Shown here one piece after another: positions 24,967 to 32,274 of a DNA stretch of 64,000 bases. Position 1 is the stretch's first letter. Each line of letters begins with the position of its first letter. Source of the DNA: Pseudonocardia hierapolitana (lineage in GTDB: Bacteria; Actinomycetota; Actinomycetes; Mycobacteriales; Pseudonocardiaceae); the NCBI RefSeq assembly GCF_007994075.1, contig NZ_VIWU01000001.1:5332001-5396000 (forward strand), given 5' to 3'. Under the pieces are notes generated by a model. That model had not been told where the DNA came from, searched no databases, and was given only the letters and a program-made list of their open reading frames with translations. A program made the position numbers and the translations under genes.

Positions 24967-25592
24967 ACCCCGAGGAACGCGAGCACCGCCAGCACCCGGC
25001 GGTGGTCGTCCGGTGCGGGCGGCAGGTCGAGCTTCGTCAGGATCGAGTTGACGTGCTTGGCCACCGCGGCCTCGGTGACGACGAGCCGGCGCGCGACGGC
25101 CGCGTTCGACCGTCCCTGCGCGATGAGCGCCAGCACCTCGCGCTCCCGCGGGGTGAGCGCGGCGACCGGCGAGCGGGTGAGCAGCCGGCGTACGACCTCC
25201 GGGTCGAGCACGGTGCCACCACCCGCCACCTCCCTCACCGCCGACGCGAACTCCGCCACGTCGCCGACCCGGTCCTTGAGCAGGTAGCCGATGCCGCGCC
25301 CGCTGCGGACCAGCTCCGCGGCGCAGCCCTGCTCGACGTGGTGAGAGAGCACGAGCACCGGGAAGCCGGGCCTGCGCCTGCGCAGCTCGAGCGCGGCGAC
25401 GAGGCCCTCGTCGGTGAACCGGGGCGGCATCCGCACGTCGGTGACCGCGAGGTCCGGGGCTTCGCGCTCGACCGCGGCGATCAACGCGTCCGCGTCGCCG
25501 ACCTCGGCGGCCACCTCCCAACCGGACCGCCGCAGGATGTGGGCGAGCCCGTCGCGCAGCAGCACCGAGTCCTCGGCGATCACCGCGCGCAC
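24939..25592 (-). CDS. NarL/LuxR-family response regulator
   Basis: A 217-residue two-component regulator. The receiver domain has the acidic pair in AVIAEDSVLL, the phospho-acceptor Asp in DLAVTDVRMPP near residue 53 and the conserved Lys in GYLLKDRVGD near residue 104. The LuxR helix-turn-helix is at about residues 145-205 (LTPREREVLALIAQGRSNAA, VTEAAVAKHVNSILTKL). The GTG start at 25592 lies inside the 3' end of the kinase gene (13-base overlap), so the two are translationally coupled. Its target genes are not obvious; the adjacent reductase gene has decayed. Confidence 0.9.
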   Translation of the reverse strand: MRAVIAEDSVLLRDGLAHILRRSGWEVAAEVGDADALIAAVEREAPDLAVTDVRMPPRFTDEGLVAALELRRRRPGFPVLVLSHHVEQGCAAELVRSGRGIGYLLKDRVGDVAEFASAVREVAGGGTVLDPEVVRRLLTRSPVAALTPREREVLALIAQGRSNAAVARRLVVTEAAVAKHVNSILTKLDLPPAPDDHRRVLAVLAFLGVQRNAAGSR

Positions 25593-26431
25593 GGCAGCTC
25601 CGCGGTGAGCACGGTGGGCCCGCCCTGCGGGCTGTGCACGCGCAGCCGGCCGCCGAGCAGCGCCACCCGCTCCGCCAGGCCGGACAGCCCCGTTCCCCCG
25701 TGCGGGTCGGCGCCGCCGCGTCCGTCGTCGCCCACCTCGACGTGCAGCACACCCGCCCGCTGCGTGCACCGCACCCAGGCCCGACCGGCCCCGCTGTGCT
25801 TGGCGACGTTCGCGACCGCCTCCGTGGCGACGAACCACGCCGCCGCCTCGACCTCCGCGGGCGGCCGGGCGCGCAGGGCGACTGCGACGTCGAGGGGGAC
25901 GGCGGACCGCTCGGCCAGCGCGGCGAGCGCCGGACCCAGGCCCTCGCGCGGGTGCAGACCGTGCACCAGCTCCCGCAGCTCGGCGAGCGCCAGCCGGGCC
26001 TGGTCGTACGCGCGATCGAGCTGGGCTCGCACGGCAGGCGCGTCCTCCTCGACGCGTGCGACCCCCAGCGCCATCGTGACGGCGGTGAGCCGCAGCTGCG
26101 CGCCGTCGTGCAGGTCGCGTTCGATCCGCCTCCGCTGCGCGTCGAGCAGCGCACCGACCGCGGGACGTCGGGTGAGCGTGGCGGCCAGCCGGGCGAGCAC
26201 CGGGAGGAACAGCAACGCGGTGACGCCGAGGCCGACCTGTGCGAGCGGCGGACGAGGGCCGAACCAGCCGGTCTCGAACGGCGCGGTCTGCGGGATCACG
26301 GCCAGGACCAGCGACCCGGCCAGCGCGACGAGGTCCACCACGAGCAGCAGCCCGACGGCGGCGGTGACCCATGCCTGCAGCACCGAGCACCCGATCCGCA
26401 GGCTGGTCACGGGGGCGGACGGTAGCGCCAT
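25580..26431 (-). CDS. Sensor histidine kinase, HisKA_3 type
   Basis: A 283-residue kinase with two or three closely spaced N-terminal helices (about residues 12-75) and almost no extracellular loop, so it senses in or near the membrane. The phospho-acceptor motif is RRRIERDLHDGAQLRL near residue 105, followed by the HATPase N box EAVANVAKHSG, GDDGRGGADPHGGTGLSGL and a short end. It is coupled to the NarL-type regulator. The ATG at 26431 is preceded by GGAG; a GTG at 26410 is possible. The signal is unknown. Confidence 0.87.
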   Translation of the reverse strand: MALPSAPVTSLRIGCSVLQAWVTAAVGLLLVVDLVALAGSLVLAVIPQTAPFETGWFGPRPPLAQVGLGVTALLFLPVLARLAATLTRRPAVGALLDAQRRRIERDLHDGAQLRLTAVTMALGVARVEEDAPAVRAQLDRAYDQARLALAELRELVHGLHPREGLGPALAALAERSAVPLDVAVALRARPPAEVEAAAWFVATEAVANVAKHSGAGRAWVRCTQRAGVLHVEVGDDGRGGADPHGGTGLSGLAERVALLGGRLRVHSPQGGPTVLTAELPCAR

Positions 26432-26496
26432 ACCGGATGGCTCCGCGGTAAGGAAAGCCCCCCTTTCGGGCCGAGAAGCCGATAGCGTCCGCCCCC

Positions 26497-27168
26497 GTGC
26501 AGCTGCATCCACTCGGACCGATGCCGGCGACTCCCGACGAGGCCGCGGCGGAGCAGGAGCGGCTGCGCCCGCTCGTCGACACCACCGGCCCCGGCCCCTC
26601 GGATCTGCGCACGGTGGCCGGCATCGACGTGGCGCACCGCGACGGCACCGACGACGTCGTGGCCGCGGTCGTCGTGCTGGACGCCGTCAGCCTGCGACCG
26701 GTCGAGACCCGCACGGCGTGTGGCCGCGCCGGCCACCCTTACGAGCCCGGCTTCCTCGCCCTGCGCGAGCTGCCCGCCGTCAGCGCGGCGCTGGAGGCGC
26801 TGGAGCGCGTCCCCGACCTGATCGTGTGCGACGGCGCGGGCGTCGCGCACCCGCGCCGCTTCGGCCTCGCCTGCCACGTCGGGCTGCTCACCGGCGTGTC
26901 GACCATCGGCGTGGCGAAGTCGCCGCCGATGCCGTTCGAGATGCCGAAGCCTGCGCGCGGCTCGTGGACTCCGCAGGTCGACGGCGACGAGGTGGTCGGG
27001 AGGGCGCTGCGCACGCAGCACGGTGTGCAGCCGGTGTTCGTGTCGGTGGGCCACCGCATCGGGCTCGACGCCGCGTGCGACCAGGTGCTGCGGCTCGCCC
27101 GCCACCGCCTGCCGGAGACCACCCGCCGAGCGGATCGGCTGGCCCGCGATGCGGCGTTGCGGTTGTAG
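26497..27168 (+). CDS. nfi: Endonuclease V (deoxyinosine 3'-endonuclease)
   Basis: A 223-residue DNA repair nuclease that nicks DNA one base 3' of deoxyinosine produced by adenine deamination. Family residues seen are the Asp in VAGIDVAHRDG near 43, the YEPGFLALREL segment with its Glu near 90, the Asp in VCDGAGVAHPRRFGLACHVG near 110 and GVAKSPPMP. The GTG start is eight bases after a -10 box TAGCGT (26483-26488), suggesting a leaderless mRNA. It is divergent from the kinase gene and followed by an XRE-cupin gene. Confidence 0.9.
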   Translation: MQLHPLGPMPATPDEAAAEQERLRPLVDTTGPGPSDLRTVAGIDVAHRDGTDDVVAAVVVLDAVSLRPVETRTACGRAGHPYEPGFLALRELPAVSAALEALERVPDLIVCDGAGVAHPRRFGLACHVGLLTGVSTIGVAKSPPMPFEMPKPARGSWTPQVDGDEVVGRALRTQHGVQPVFVSVGHRIGLDAACDQVLRLARHRLPETTRRADRLARDAALRL

Positions 27169-27182
27169 CACGCTGTCGTGCT
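27167..27182. promoter_or_regulatory. Candidate operator of the second XRE-cupin gene
   Basis: AGCACG and CGTGCT are inverted around CTGT, starting at the nfi stop codon and ending 20 bp before the regulator's GTG. The sequence differs from the site of the paralogue at 18246, so the two regulators probably have different targets. Confidence 0.4.
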
Positions 27183-27201
27183 GCTTCGGCACGATGGGAC
27201 G

Positions 27202-27786
27202 GTGGACGACGAACTGGATGCGGTGCTCGGCGCGGTCGGGCCGCGGTTGCGGGCCATCCGCAAGCGCCGCGGCCTGACGATCACCGACGTGGCGGCGACG
27301 ACCGGGATCTCGGCGAGCACGCTGTCCCGGCTCGAGAGCGGGGGACGCAGGCCGAACCTGGAGCTGCTCCTGCCGCTCGCGCGCGTGTACGGCGTGCCCC
27401 TCGACGAGCTCGTCGGGGCGCCGCAGACCGGCGACCCGCGCGTGCACTTCCGTCCGGTGCGCCGGCACGGGATGACCCACATCCCGCTGAGCAGGCGCGC
27501 CGGCGGGGTGCGGGCCTTCAAGATGATCATCCCGGCTCGCACGGACGACCCCGACCCGAAGGCCCACGAGGGGTACGAGTGGCTCTACGTCCTCGACGGC
27601 AGCCTCCGGCTCCTGCTCGGCGACAACGACCTCGTGCTCGGCCCGGGCGAGGCCGCGGAGTTCGACACGCACGTCCCGCACTGGCTCTCCTCCGCAGGCC
27701 CCGGCCCGGTGGAGCTCCTGGTGTTGTTCGGTGCACAGGGGGAGCGGGCCCACCTGCGCGTTCGGCCGCGCGTCACCGCGCGGTGA
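27202..27786 (+). CDS. XRE-family regulator with C-terminal cupin domain (paralogue)
   Basis: A 194-residue regulator with a helix-turn-helix at about residues 15-70 (LTITDVAATTGISASTLSRL) and a C-terminal cupin (EGYEWLYVLDGSLRLLLGDN, then AAEFDTHVPHW). It is clearly related to the protein at 17637-18218. The GTG at 27202 is chosen by comparison with that paralogue; an in-frame upstream start at 27178 is possible. Its 3' end overlaps the convergent hydrolase gene by 14 bases. The likely ligand is a small polar molecule bound in the cupin; the target is unknown. Confidence 0.85.
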   Translation: MDDELDAVLGAVGPRLRAIRKRRGLTITDVAATTGISASTLSRLESGGRRPNLELLLPLARVYGVPLDELVGAPQTGDPRVHFRPVRRHGMTHIPLSRRAGGVRAFKMIIPARTDDPDPKAHEGYEWLYVLDGSLRLLLGDNDLVLGPGEAAEFDTHVPHWLSSAGPGPVELLVLFGAQGERAHLRVRPRVTAR

Positions 27787-28615
27787 GGAACTCCTTCACC
27801 GCTGCGGTCTGCGCCGGCAGGAGGTGCCCGATACCGGGGAGGACCCGGACCGTGGCCGAGGGCACGAGCCGCGAGAGCCGCGCGGCCGTGCGGGGCGTGT
27901 CGATGAACGCGTCGCGGGCGCCGAGGACCGCCAGTACGGGCATGGTCGCGCGGCGCAGTGCGGCGTCGTCGACCACAGGTACGGGCTCGCGCCGGTAGCG
28001 GTAGTGCCGGGACAGGAGCCGGACGAACTCGGCCGATCCGCGCTGCCTGCGCACCTCCGGCCCCAGGAACAGCTCCATCGACTTCTGCTCCCCCCACTCG
28101 CCGAACGGCTTCACGAGCACGGCGCCGAGCAGCCCGGCGACCTTCGGTCTGGCCACGCCGGCCGGGGTCAGCAGGGCCAAGCGGTCCACGCGCTCCGGGT
28201 GTCTAGTGGCGAAGTCCAGCGCCAGCCACCCGCCCAGCGAGACCGCTACGACGGAACCGTGCGCGACGCCGAGGGCGTCGAGGACGTCGCCGAACCAGAG
28301 CGGGTAGGCCCCGGACGGCAGAGGAGGGCGAGCCGGGGCGCTGAGGCCGGGCTCACCGATGAGGTCCACCGCGTACACCCGGAAGCGCTCGGACCACGCC
28401 GCCACGTCGCCGGCCCACATCAGGGCGTTCGACCCCGAGCCGTGCAGGAGCACCAGCGCCGGGGCGCCCGGCGGGCCCGACACGACGACGAACGTCTCGC
28501 CCTCGCGCGTGGGGACGCGCAGGTGCTCGGCGGGCACCGGCCAGGCCGCGAGCAACTCCCGGTACCGCTGCTCGATGGCGCGGGCGCCGTCGGCAGATGT
28601 GTAGATGGCTGTCAC
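27773..28615 (-). CDS. Alpha/beta hydrolase
   Basis: A 280-residue serine hydrolase. The oxyanion loop is LLHGSGSN near residue 58, the nucleophile elbow is VVAVSLGGW near residue 125, the acid Asp is in GARDAFID near 233 and the His is in LPGIGHLLP near 262. The substrate is not predictable. It starts at a GTG overlapping the stop of the upstream excisionase-like gene by four bases, so its translation depends on that gene. Confidence 0.87.
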   Translation of the reverse strand: MTAIYTSADGARAIEQRYRELLAAWPVPAEHLRVPTREGETFVVVSGPPGAPALVLLHGSGSNALMWAGDVAAWSERFRVYAVDLIGEPGLSAPARPPLPSGAYPLWFGDVLDALGVAHGSVVAVSLGGWLALDFATRHPERVDRLALLTPAGVARPKVAGLLGAVLVKPFGEWGEQKSMELFLGPEVRRQRGSAEFVRLLSRHYRYRREPVPVVDDAALRRATMPVLAVLGARDAFIDTPRTAARLSRLVPSATVRVLPGIGHLLPAQTAAVKEFLTAR

Positions 28616-29031
28616 GACCGGTCCTCCAACAGCGCGCCGACGAGCCGGAGCAGCTCAGCGGTGCTCTCCGGCCCGCCGAGAACGATGATCTTCATTCGCG
28701 ACTTCCCCTCGTCGTAGGCCATCTCGACGCGCAACCGCCCGTCGTCGTGAACGCCGCCCCCCGCGCTGCTCGTGACGAGCGTGCTGACGCGATCCACCAG
28801 TGCGCGGTCGGCGTCGTCGATCTGGACGATGCTCGACACCTCGACCGCCGCCCCTCTCCGCGGCGGCGTCACGGCCCGCCCGGTGAACGCCTCCAGGGCG
28901 CCGGCGTCGATCCGGTACTGCCGGCCGACGCGGACGGCGTCGAGGCGGCCGTCGCGCACGTAGCTCCGCACGGTCTTCACGTGGAGCCCGAGCAGCGCCG
29001 CGACCTCCTCGACGGAGTACAGCTTTGTCAT
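28612..29031 (-). CDS. Excisionase/MerR-like helix-turn-helix protein with unknown C-terminal domain
   Basis: A 139-residue protein. Residues 1-52 form an excisionase-type (HTH_17) DNA-binding domain (SVEEVAALLGLHVKTVRSYV, then VRVGRQYRIDAGALEAF). The C-terminal 85 residues (SSIVQIDDADRALVDRVSTL, EGKSRMKIIVLGGPESTAEL) match nothing I recognise and look like an alpha/beta regulatory domain. There is no integrase or other phage gene nearby, so it is more likely a regulator of its coupled hydrolase gene than a recombination factor. An AT-rich promoter with a TTGTT/AACAA repeat precedes it. Confidence 0.75.
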   Translation of the reverse strand: MTKLYSVEEVAALLGLHVKTVRSYVRDGRLDAVRVGRQYRIDAGALEAFTGRAVTPPRRGAAVEVSSIVQIDDADRALVDRVSTLVTSSAGGGVHDDGRLRVEMAYDEGKSRMKIIVLGGPESTAELLRLVGALLEDRS

Positions 29032-29052
29032 CTCACGTTCCCTCAAATGGCC

Positions 29053-29069
29053 TTGTTGAGAGAACAATA
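29053..29069 (-). promoter_or_regulatory. Promoter and candidate operator of the Xis-like/hydrolase pair
   Basis: TTGTT and AACAA are inverted around GAGAG (29053-29067). A minus-strand -10 box TATTGT (29069-29064) overlaps the repeat, and the start codon is 33 bases further. This is one of the few AT-rich spots in the window and fits autoregulation by the encoded helix-turn-helix protein. The gap from here to 29159 holds nothing else clear. Confidence 0.45.
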
Positions 29070-29159
29070 GCGTACTTGAAGGCAGTTCTGTGCCGCTGTC
29101 GGATTCGGGCACCGCCGGTTCGTCTCCAGGGCATGAGTTCCTCGAGCGGAAGGACGGCC

Positions 29160-29780
29160 ATGGACGCGATGCAGCAGTACGGGCGCGCGCAGGACGCTTT
29201 CGAGACGGTGTTGGCCGCGGTGCGGCCGGACCAGTGGGACGCCCCGTCGGCCTGCACCGAGTGGACGGTGCGGGACGTCGCGGGGCACGCCATCTGGGGG
29301 CAGCGCCAGATGCAGGCCTGGGCGACCGGGGCGGACTACGCGGACAGGCGCGGGGCGCCGGGTGCGCCACGTCCGGGTGACCTGGCCGGGTCCGACCCGG
29401 TCCCGGTCTGGCGGTCCGCGCGTGCCGAGTCGGTGGCGACCTTGACCCCCGACGCGCTGGCCCGCACGACGTCGATCACGGGCTTGGGCGAGGTCCCGCT
29501 CGGCGCGATCGTGACGCTGGTGATCACCGACCTCGTGACGCACACCTGGGACATCGGGCACGGGCTCGGCACGGACGTGCGGCTCGACCCGGAGCTCGTC
29601 ACGGTCGCGTTCGACTGGGCACGCTCCAACGTGGTCCGTCGCCCCGGCTTCTTCGGGCCCGAGCTCGCGCCGCCCGCGGGCAGCGACGAGCAGACCAGGA
29701 TGCTGGCCTTCCTGGGGCGGGCGCCGTGGCAGGACGTGAGCGAGCGTGCGAGCTCACCATCACTCAGCACGTCCAGCTGA
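29160..29780 (+). CDS. TIGR03086-family (mycothiol maleylpyruvate isomerase-like) protein
   Basis: A 206-residue DinB/MDMPI-fold protein. The N-terminal segment TEWTVRDVAGHAIWGQRQM and the central TDLVTHTWDIGHGLGTDV carry the histidines that normally bind a metal. Family members are thought to be mycothiol-dependent or metal-dependent enzymes; the reaction here is unknown. The ATG at 29160 has GGAAGGA upstream; an ATG at 29133 would add nine residues. The 3' end overlaps the convergent sigma-factor gene by 17 bases. Confidence 0.82.
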   Translation: MDAMQQYGRAQDAFETVLAAVRPDQWDAPSACTEWTVRDVAGHAIWGQRQMQAWATGADYADRRGAPGAPRPGDLAGSDPVPVWRSARAESVATLTPDALARTTSITGLGEVPLGAIVTLVITDLVTHTWDIGHGLGTDVRLDPELVTVAFDWARSNVVRRPGFFGPELAPPAGSDEQTRMLAFLGRAPWQDVSERASSPSLSTSS

Positions 29781-30972
29781 TGCGGTCCTCGATGATGGCG
29801 CGCTGAGCGGGGTTCGCGGTGAGGTCGAGCGCGCGGCGGTCGGCCTCCCGCGCCTCCTCGGGCGCACCGAGCGCCCTGAGCAGCTCCGCGCGGGTGGCGT
29901 GCAGGAGTGGGTACCGGTCGAGGTGCTCGGCGAGCGCGTCCACCTCCTTCATCGCCGCCTCGGGGCCGGCGTGGTAGCGCAGGGCGATCGCGCGGTTCAG
30001 CCGGGTCACCGGTGACGGGGCCACGGCGAGCAACATGTCGTAGAGGACGACGATCTGCGCCCAGTCGGTGTCCTCCCACCGCGGGGCCTCCGCGTGGCAG
30101 GCGACGATCGCGGCCTGCAGCTGGTACGGCCCGGGGCGGCCGGACGCGGCGGCGCGGGCGATGAGCTGGCCCGCCTCGGCGATGGCGGCGTGGTCCCACC
30201 GGCTCCGATCCTGGTCGGGCAGCAGCACGATGCGCCCTCCCGCGTCGAACCGGGCGCAGGCGCGGGCCTGGTGGAGCCGGATCAGCGCGAGCAGCCCGAT
30301 GACCTCGGGTTCGCGGGGCAGGGTCCAGACGAGCGAGGACGCCAGCCACTCGGCGTCCTCGGCCAGCCGCCGCGACCAGGCCCCGTCACCCGTCGAGGAC
30401 AGGTATCCCTCGTTGTAGAGCAGGTAGACGACCGTGAGGACCTCGTTCAGCCGCTCCGGCAGCTCCGCGTCCGGCGGGATGCGGTACGGGATGGCCGCGT
30501 CGGTGATCTTGCGTTTGGCCCGGGTGATCCGCTGCGCCACCGTGCTCTCCGGCACCAGGAACGCCGCGGCGATCTGGGGCGTCGTCAGCCCGCAGATCGT
30601 GCGCAGGGTGAGCGCGACCTGCGCCTGACGGGGGAGCGCGGGGTGGCAGCAGGTGAACAGCAGCCGCAGCCGGTCGTCCGGCTCCTCCCGGGCCGGCCAC
30701 TGCAGCTGCGTGAGCTTCTCCCGGTAGCGGGCCTGGCGGCGCAGCACGTCGAGCCCGCGGTTGCGGGCGACGGTGAAGAGCCACGCGTCCGGCCGGTCCG
30801 GGACGCCCTCGACGGGCCACCGCCGCAGCGCGGTCTCGATCGCGTCCTGCACGAGGTCCTCCGCGGCGGAGAAGTCCCCGAGCAGGTGCACCAGCGACGC
30901 GGCGAGCCTGCCGGCGTGATCCCGCACCACGCGGGCCAGCTCGTCGTGCGGACGACCGACGTCGTCACACAT
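29764..30972 (-). CDS. ECF42-type RNA polymerase sigma factor with C-terminal extension
   Basis: A 402-residue ECF sigma factor. Region 2 is near residues 25-85 (AAEDLVQDAIETALRRWP, PDAWLFTVARNRGLDVLRR) and region 4 near 115-165 (LTTPQIAAAFLVPESTVAQR). A long helical DUF6596/TPR-like domain fills the rest (LNEVLTVVYLLYNEGYLS and onward), as in the ECF42 group. Such sigma factors have no anti-sigma factor and are encoded beside DGPF/YCII proteins, as here; the extension is thought to control activity. The ATG overlaps the DGPF gene by eight bases. Confidence 0.9.
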   Translation of the reverse strand: MCDDVGRPHDELARVVRDHAGRLAASLVHLLGDFSAAEDLVQDAIETALRRWPVEGVPDRPDAWLFTVARNRGLDVLRRQARYREKLTQLQWPAREEPDDRLRLLFTCCHPALPRQAQVALTLRTICGLTTPQIAAAFLVPESTVAQRITRAKRKITDAAIPYRIPPDAELPERLNEVLTVVYLLYNEGYLSSTGDGAWSRRLAEDAEWLASSLVWTLPREPEVIGLLALIRLHQARACARFDAGGRIVLLPDQDRSRWDHAAIAEAGQLIARAAASGRPGPYQLQAAIVACHAEAPRWEDTDWAQIVVLYDMLLAVAPSPVTRLNRAIALRYHAGPEAAMKEVDALAEHLDRYPLLHATRAELLRALGAPEEAREADRRALDLTANPAQRAIIEDRISWTC

Positions 30973-31306
30973 CCGCCGGCCGGATCTCGATGACCGGGCA
31001 CCCGGGCCAGGAGCGGGCCATCGCCAGCGCCTCGTCCAGGTCGGCCACCTCGGCCTCGACGAACCCGGTGACGATCTCCTTGCCCTCGACGAACGGCCCG
31101 TCGGTCACCTCCGCGTGACCGTCGACCTTGCGCATGGTGGTGGCGGTGTGCGCGGGCAGCAGGTGGACGTGGTGGGTGATCCGCGCGGCGTTCTCGGCGA
31201 ACCAGCGCCCCACCTCGTCGTAGGCCGCCTGGCGCTCCTCGTCGCTCATGGCGGCCAGGTACTCGGCGTATTGCGGGGGCTCGGCGAACATCAGCACGTA
31301 CTTCAT
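30965..31306 (-). CDS. DGPF-domain (YCII-related) protein
   Basis: A 113-residue protein with the name-giving motif TDGPFVEGKEIVTGF near residue 70 and the N-terminal MKYVLMFAEPP. These small ferredoxin-like-fold proteins accompany ECF41/ECF42 sigma factors and are probably part of the stress output or its control. GAGGAGGGAG lies just before the ATG, a strong ribosome site. It overlaps the sigma-factor gene, so the two are translated together. Confidence 0.85.
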   Translation of the reverse strand: MKYVLMFAEPPQYAEYLAAMSDEERQAAYDEVGRWFAENAARITHHVHLLPAHTATTMRKVDGHAEVTDGPFVEGKEIVTGFVEAEVADLDEALAMARSWPGCPVIEIRPADV

Positions 31307-31370
31307 CTCGCTCCCTCCTCCGGGACACCCCATCGACGTTCGGGAGCGCCGCCGTTTCGACATCCTGGCC

Positions 31371-32042
31371 CTACGCCGCCCCGGCGACGGGCAGGCCCGC
31401 GAGCCGCCACTCGAGCATCCCGTCGGCCAGGCGGACCGCGCGCCTGCCCTCGGCCTCGAGCAGGCGCACGGCGTCGTGGGCGAGCACGCAGTACGCGCCG
31501 CGGCAATAGGCGACGACCTCGACATCGGCCGGCAGCTCGGACAGCCGGACGGGCAGCTCGTCGACGGGGATCGACACCGCACCCGGAATGTGCCCGGCGG
31601 CGAACTCCTGCCAGGGCCGTACATCCAGGACCACGACCTCGCCTGCCTCGACCCGGCGCAGCAGCTCCTCGCGATCGACGTGTTCGGTGTCCTCCCCGTC
31701 GTCGATGCCGAGGTATCGCGTCCGCGCCGCCTCGACGTCGGGCAGGCGCGCCGCGGCGACGGAACGCAGGTGCGCGAACAACGCGGCCACGTCGGTGTCC
31801 GCGAGCCGGTACCGGATCGTGGTGCCATCCCGGCTGGTCGCCACCAGCCCGGCCCGCTTCAACGTCTGCAGGTGCGCCGACGTGGTGGTCAGCCCGAGCC
31901 CCGCCGCCGAGGCGAGAGCGGCCACGCCGCGCGGCGCCTGTGCGAGCAGGTCGAGCAGCTCCAGCCGTTTCCCGCTGCCCATCGCCTTGCCCACCCGGGC
32001 CAGCTGGTCGAACAGCTCCGACTTGCGCCCGGCGTCGCCCAT
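31371..32042 (-). CDS. ArsR-family regulator fused to a rhodanese domain
   Basis: A 223-residue fusion. Residues 10-95 form an ArsR winged helix (LAQAPRGVAALASAAGLGLT, SAHLQTLKRAGLVATSRDGT) without the usual metal-site cysteines. Residues 125-215 form a rhodanese (VVLDVRPWQEFAAGHIPGAV) with the loop VAYCRGAYCV, which carries two Cys including the persulfide-accepting one. Sulfane sulfur on the rhodanese may control DNA binding. It is divergent from a CstB-like persulfide dioxygenase, its obvious target. The ATG at 32042 follows TTGGAGGAG. Confidence 0.87.
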   Translation of the reverse strand: MGDAGRKSELFDQLARVGKAMGSGKRLELLDLLAQAPRGVAALASAAGLGLTTTSAHLQTLKRAGLVATSRDGTTIRYRLADTDVAALFAHLRSVAAARLPDVEAARTRYLGIDDGEDTEHVDREELLRRVEAGEVVVLDVRPWQEFAAGHIPGAVSIPVDELPVRLSELPADVEVVAYCRGAYCVLAHDAVRLLEAEGRRAVRLADGMLEWRLAGLPVAGAA

Positions 32043-32072
32043 GGACTCCTCCAATGATCCGTGGAATAGTCT

Positions 32073-32226
32073 AGTGCCCCCGCCGGAAGTCCGTTGGGTT
32101 AGTCGGTGGATTCAAGTTCTCGCTGGGTGCGCCGGTCGGCGGCGCTCGTACCGGGCGTACTCGGGCCGTCGGCCGGTCGTGGGCTTGGGCCGCCGAATCA
32201 TTCGGCGGACTTCCGGCGGGGGCACT
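32073..32226. mobile_element. 154-bp MITE-like element with 21-bp perfect inverted ends
   Basis: The ends are exact 21-bp inverted repeats (left begins AGTGCCCCCGCCGG, right ends CCGGCGGGGGCACT). Inside the right end is a perfect hairpin, CCGCCGAAT-C-ATTCGGCGG (32191-32209). The element carries no gene and fills the promoter gap between the divergent ArsR-rhodanese and CstB-like genes. No target-site duplication is clear. It may be a non-autonomous transposon or a large regulatory structure. Confidence 0.6.
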
Positions 32227-32274
32227 GGGAAGGCGCGGGTGAGCGCGCCATGCCCTGCAGCGCGGGAGGGCGGC

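Noticed and set aside
26453..26467. GAAAG-CCCCC-CTTTC inverted repeat between the kinase and nfi genes
   Set aside because: The arms are only 5 bp and it is not clearly placed against either promoter; kept as a note only.
28612..29031. Excisionase-like gene as part of a prophage or integrative element
   Set aside because: No integrase, attachment-site repeat, tRNA or phage gene is nearby; the neighbours are metabolic genes.
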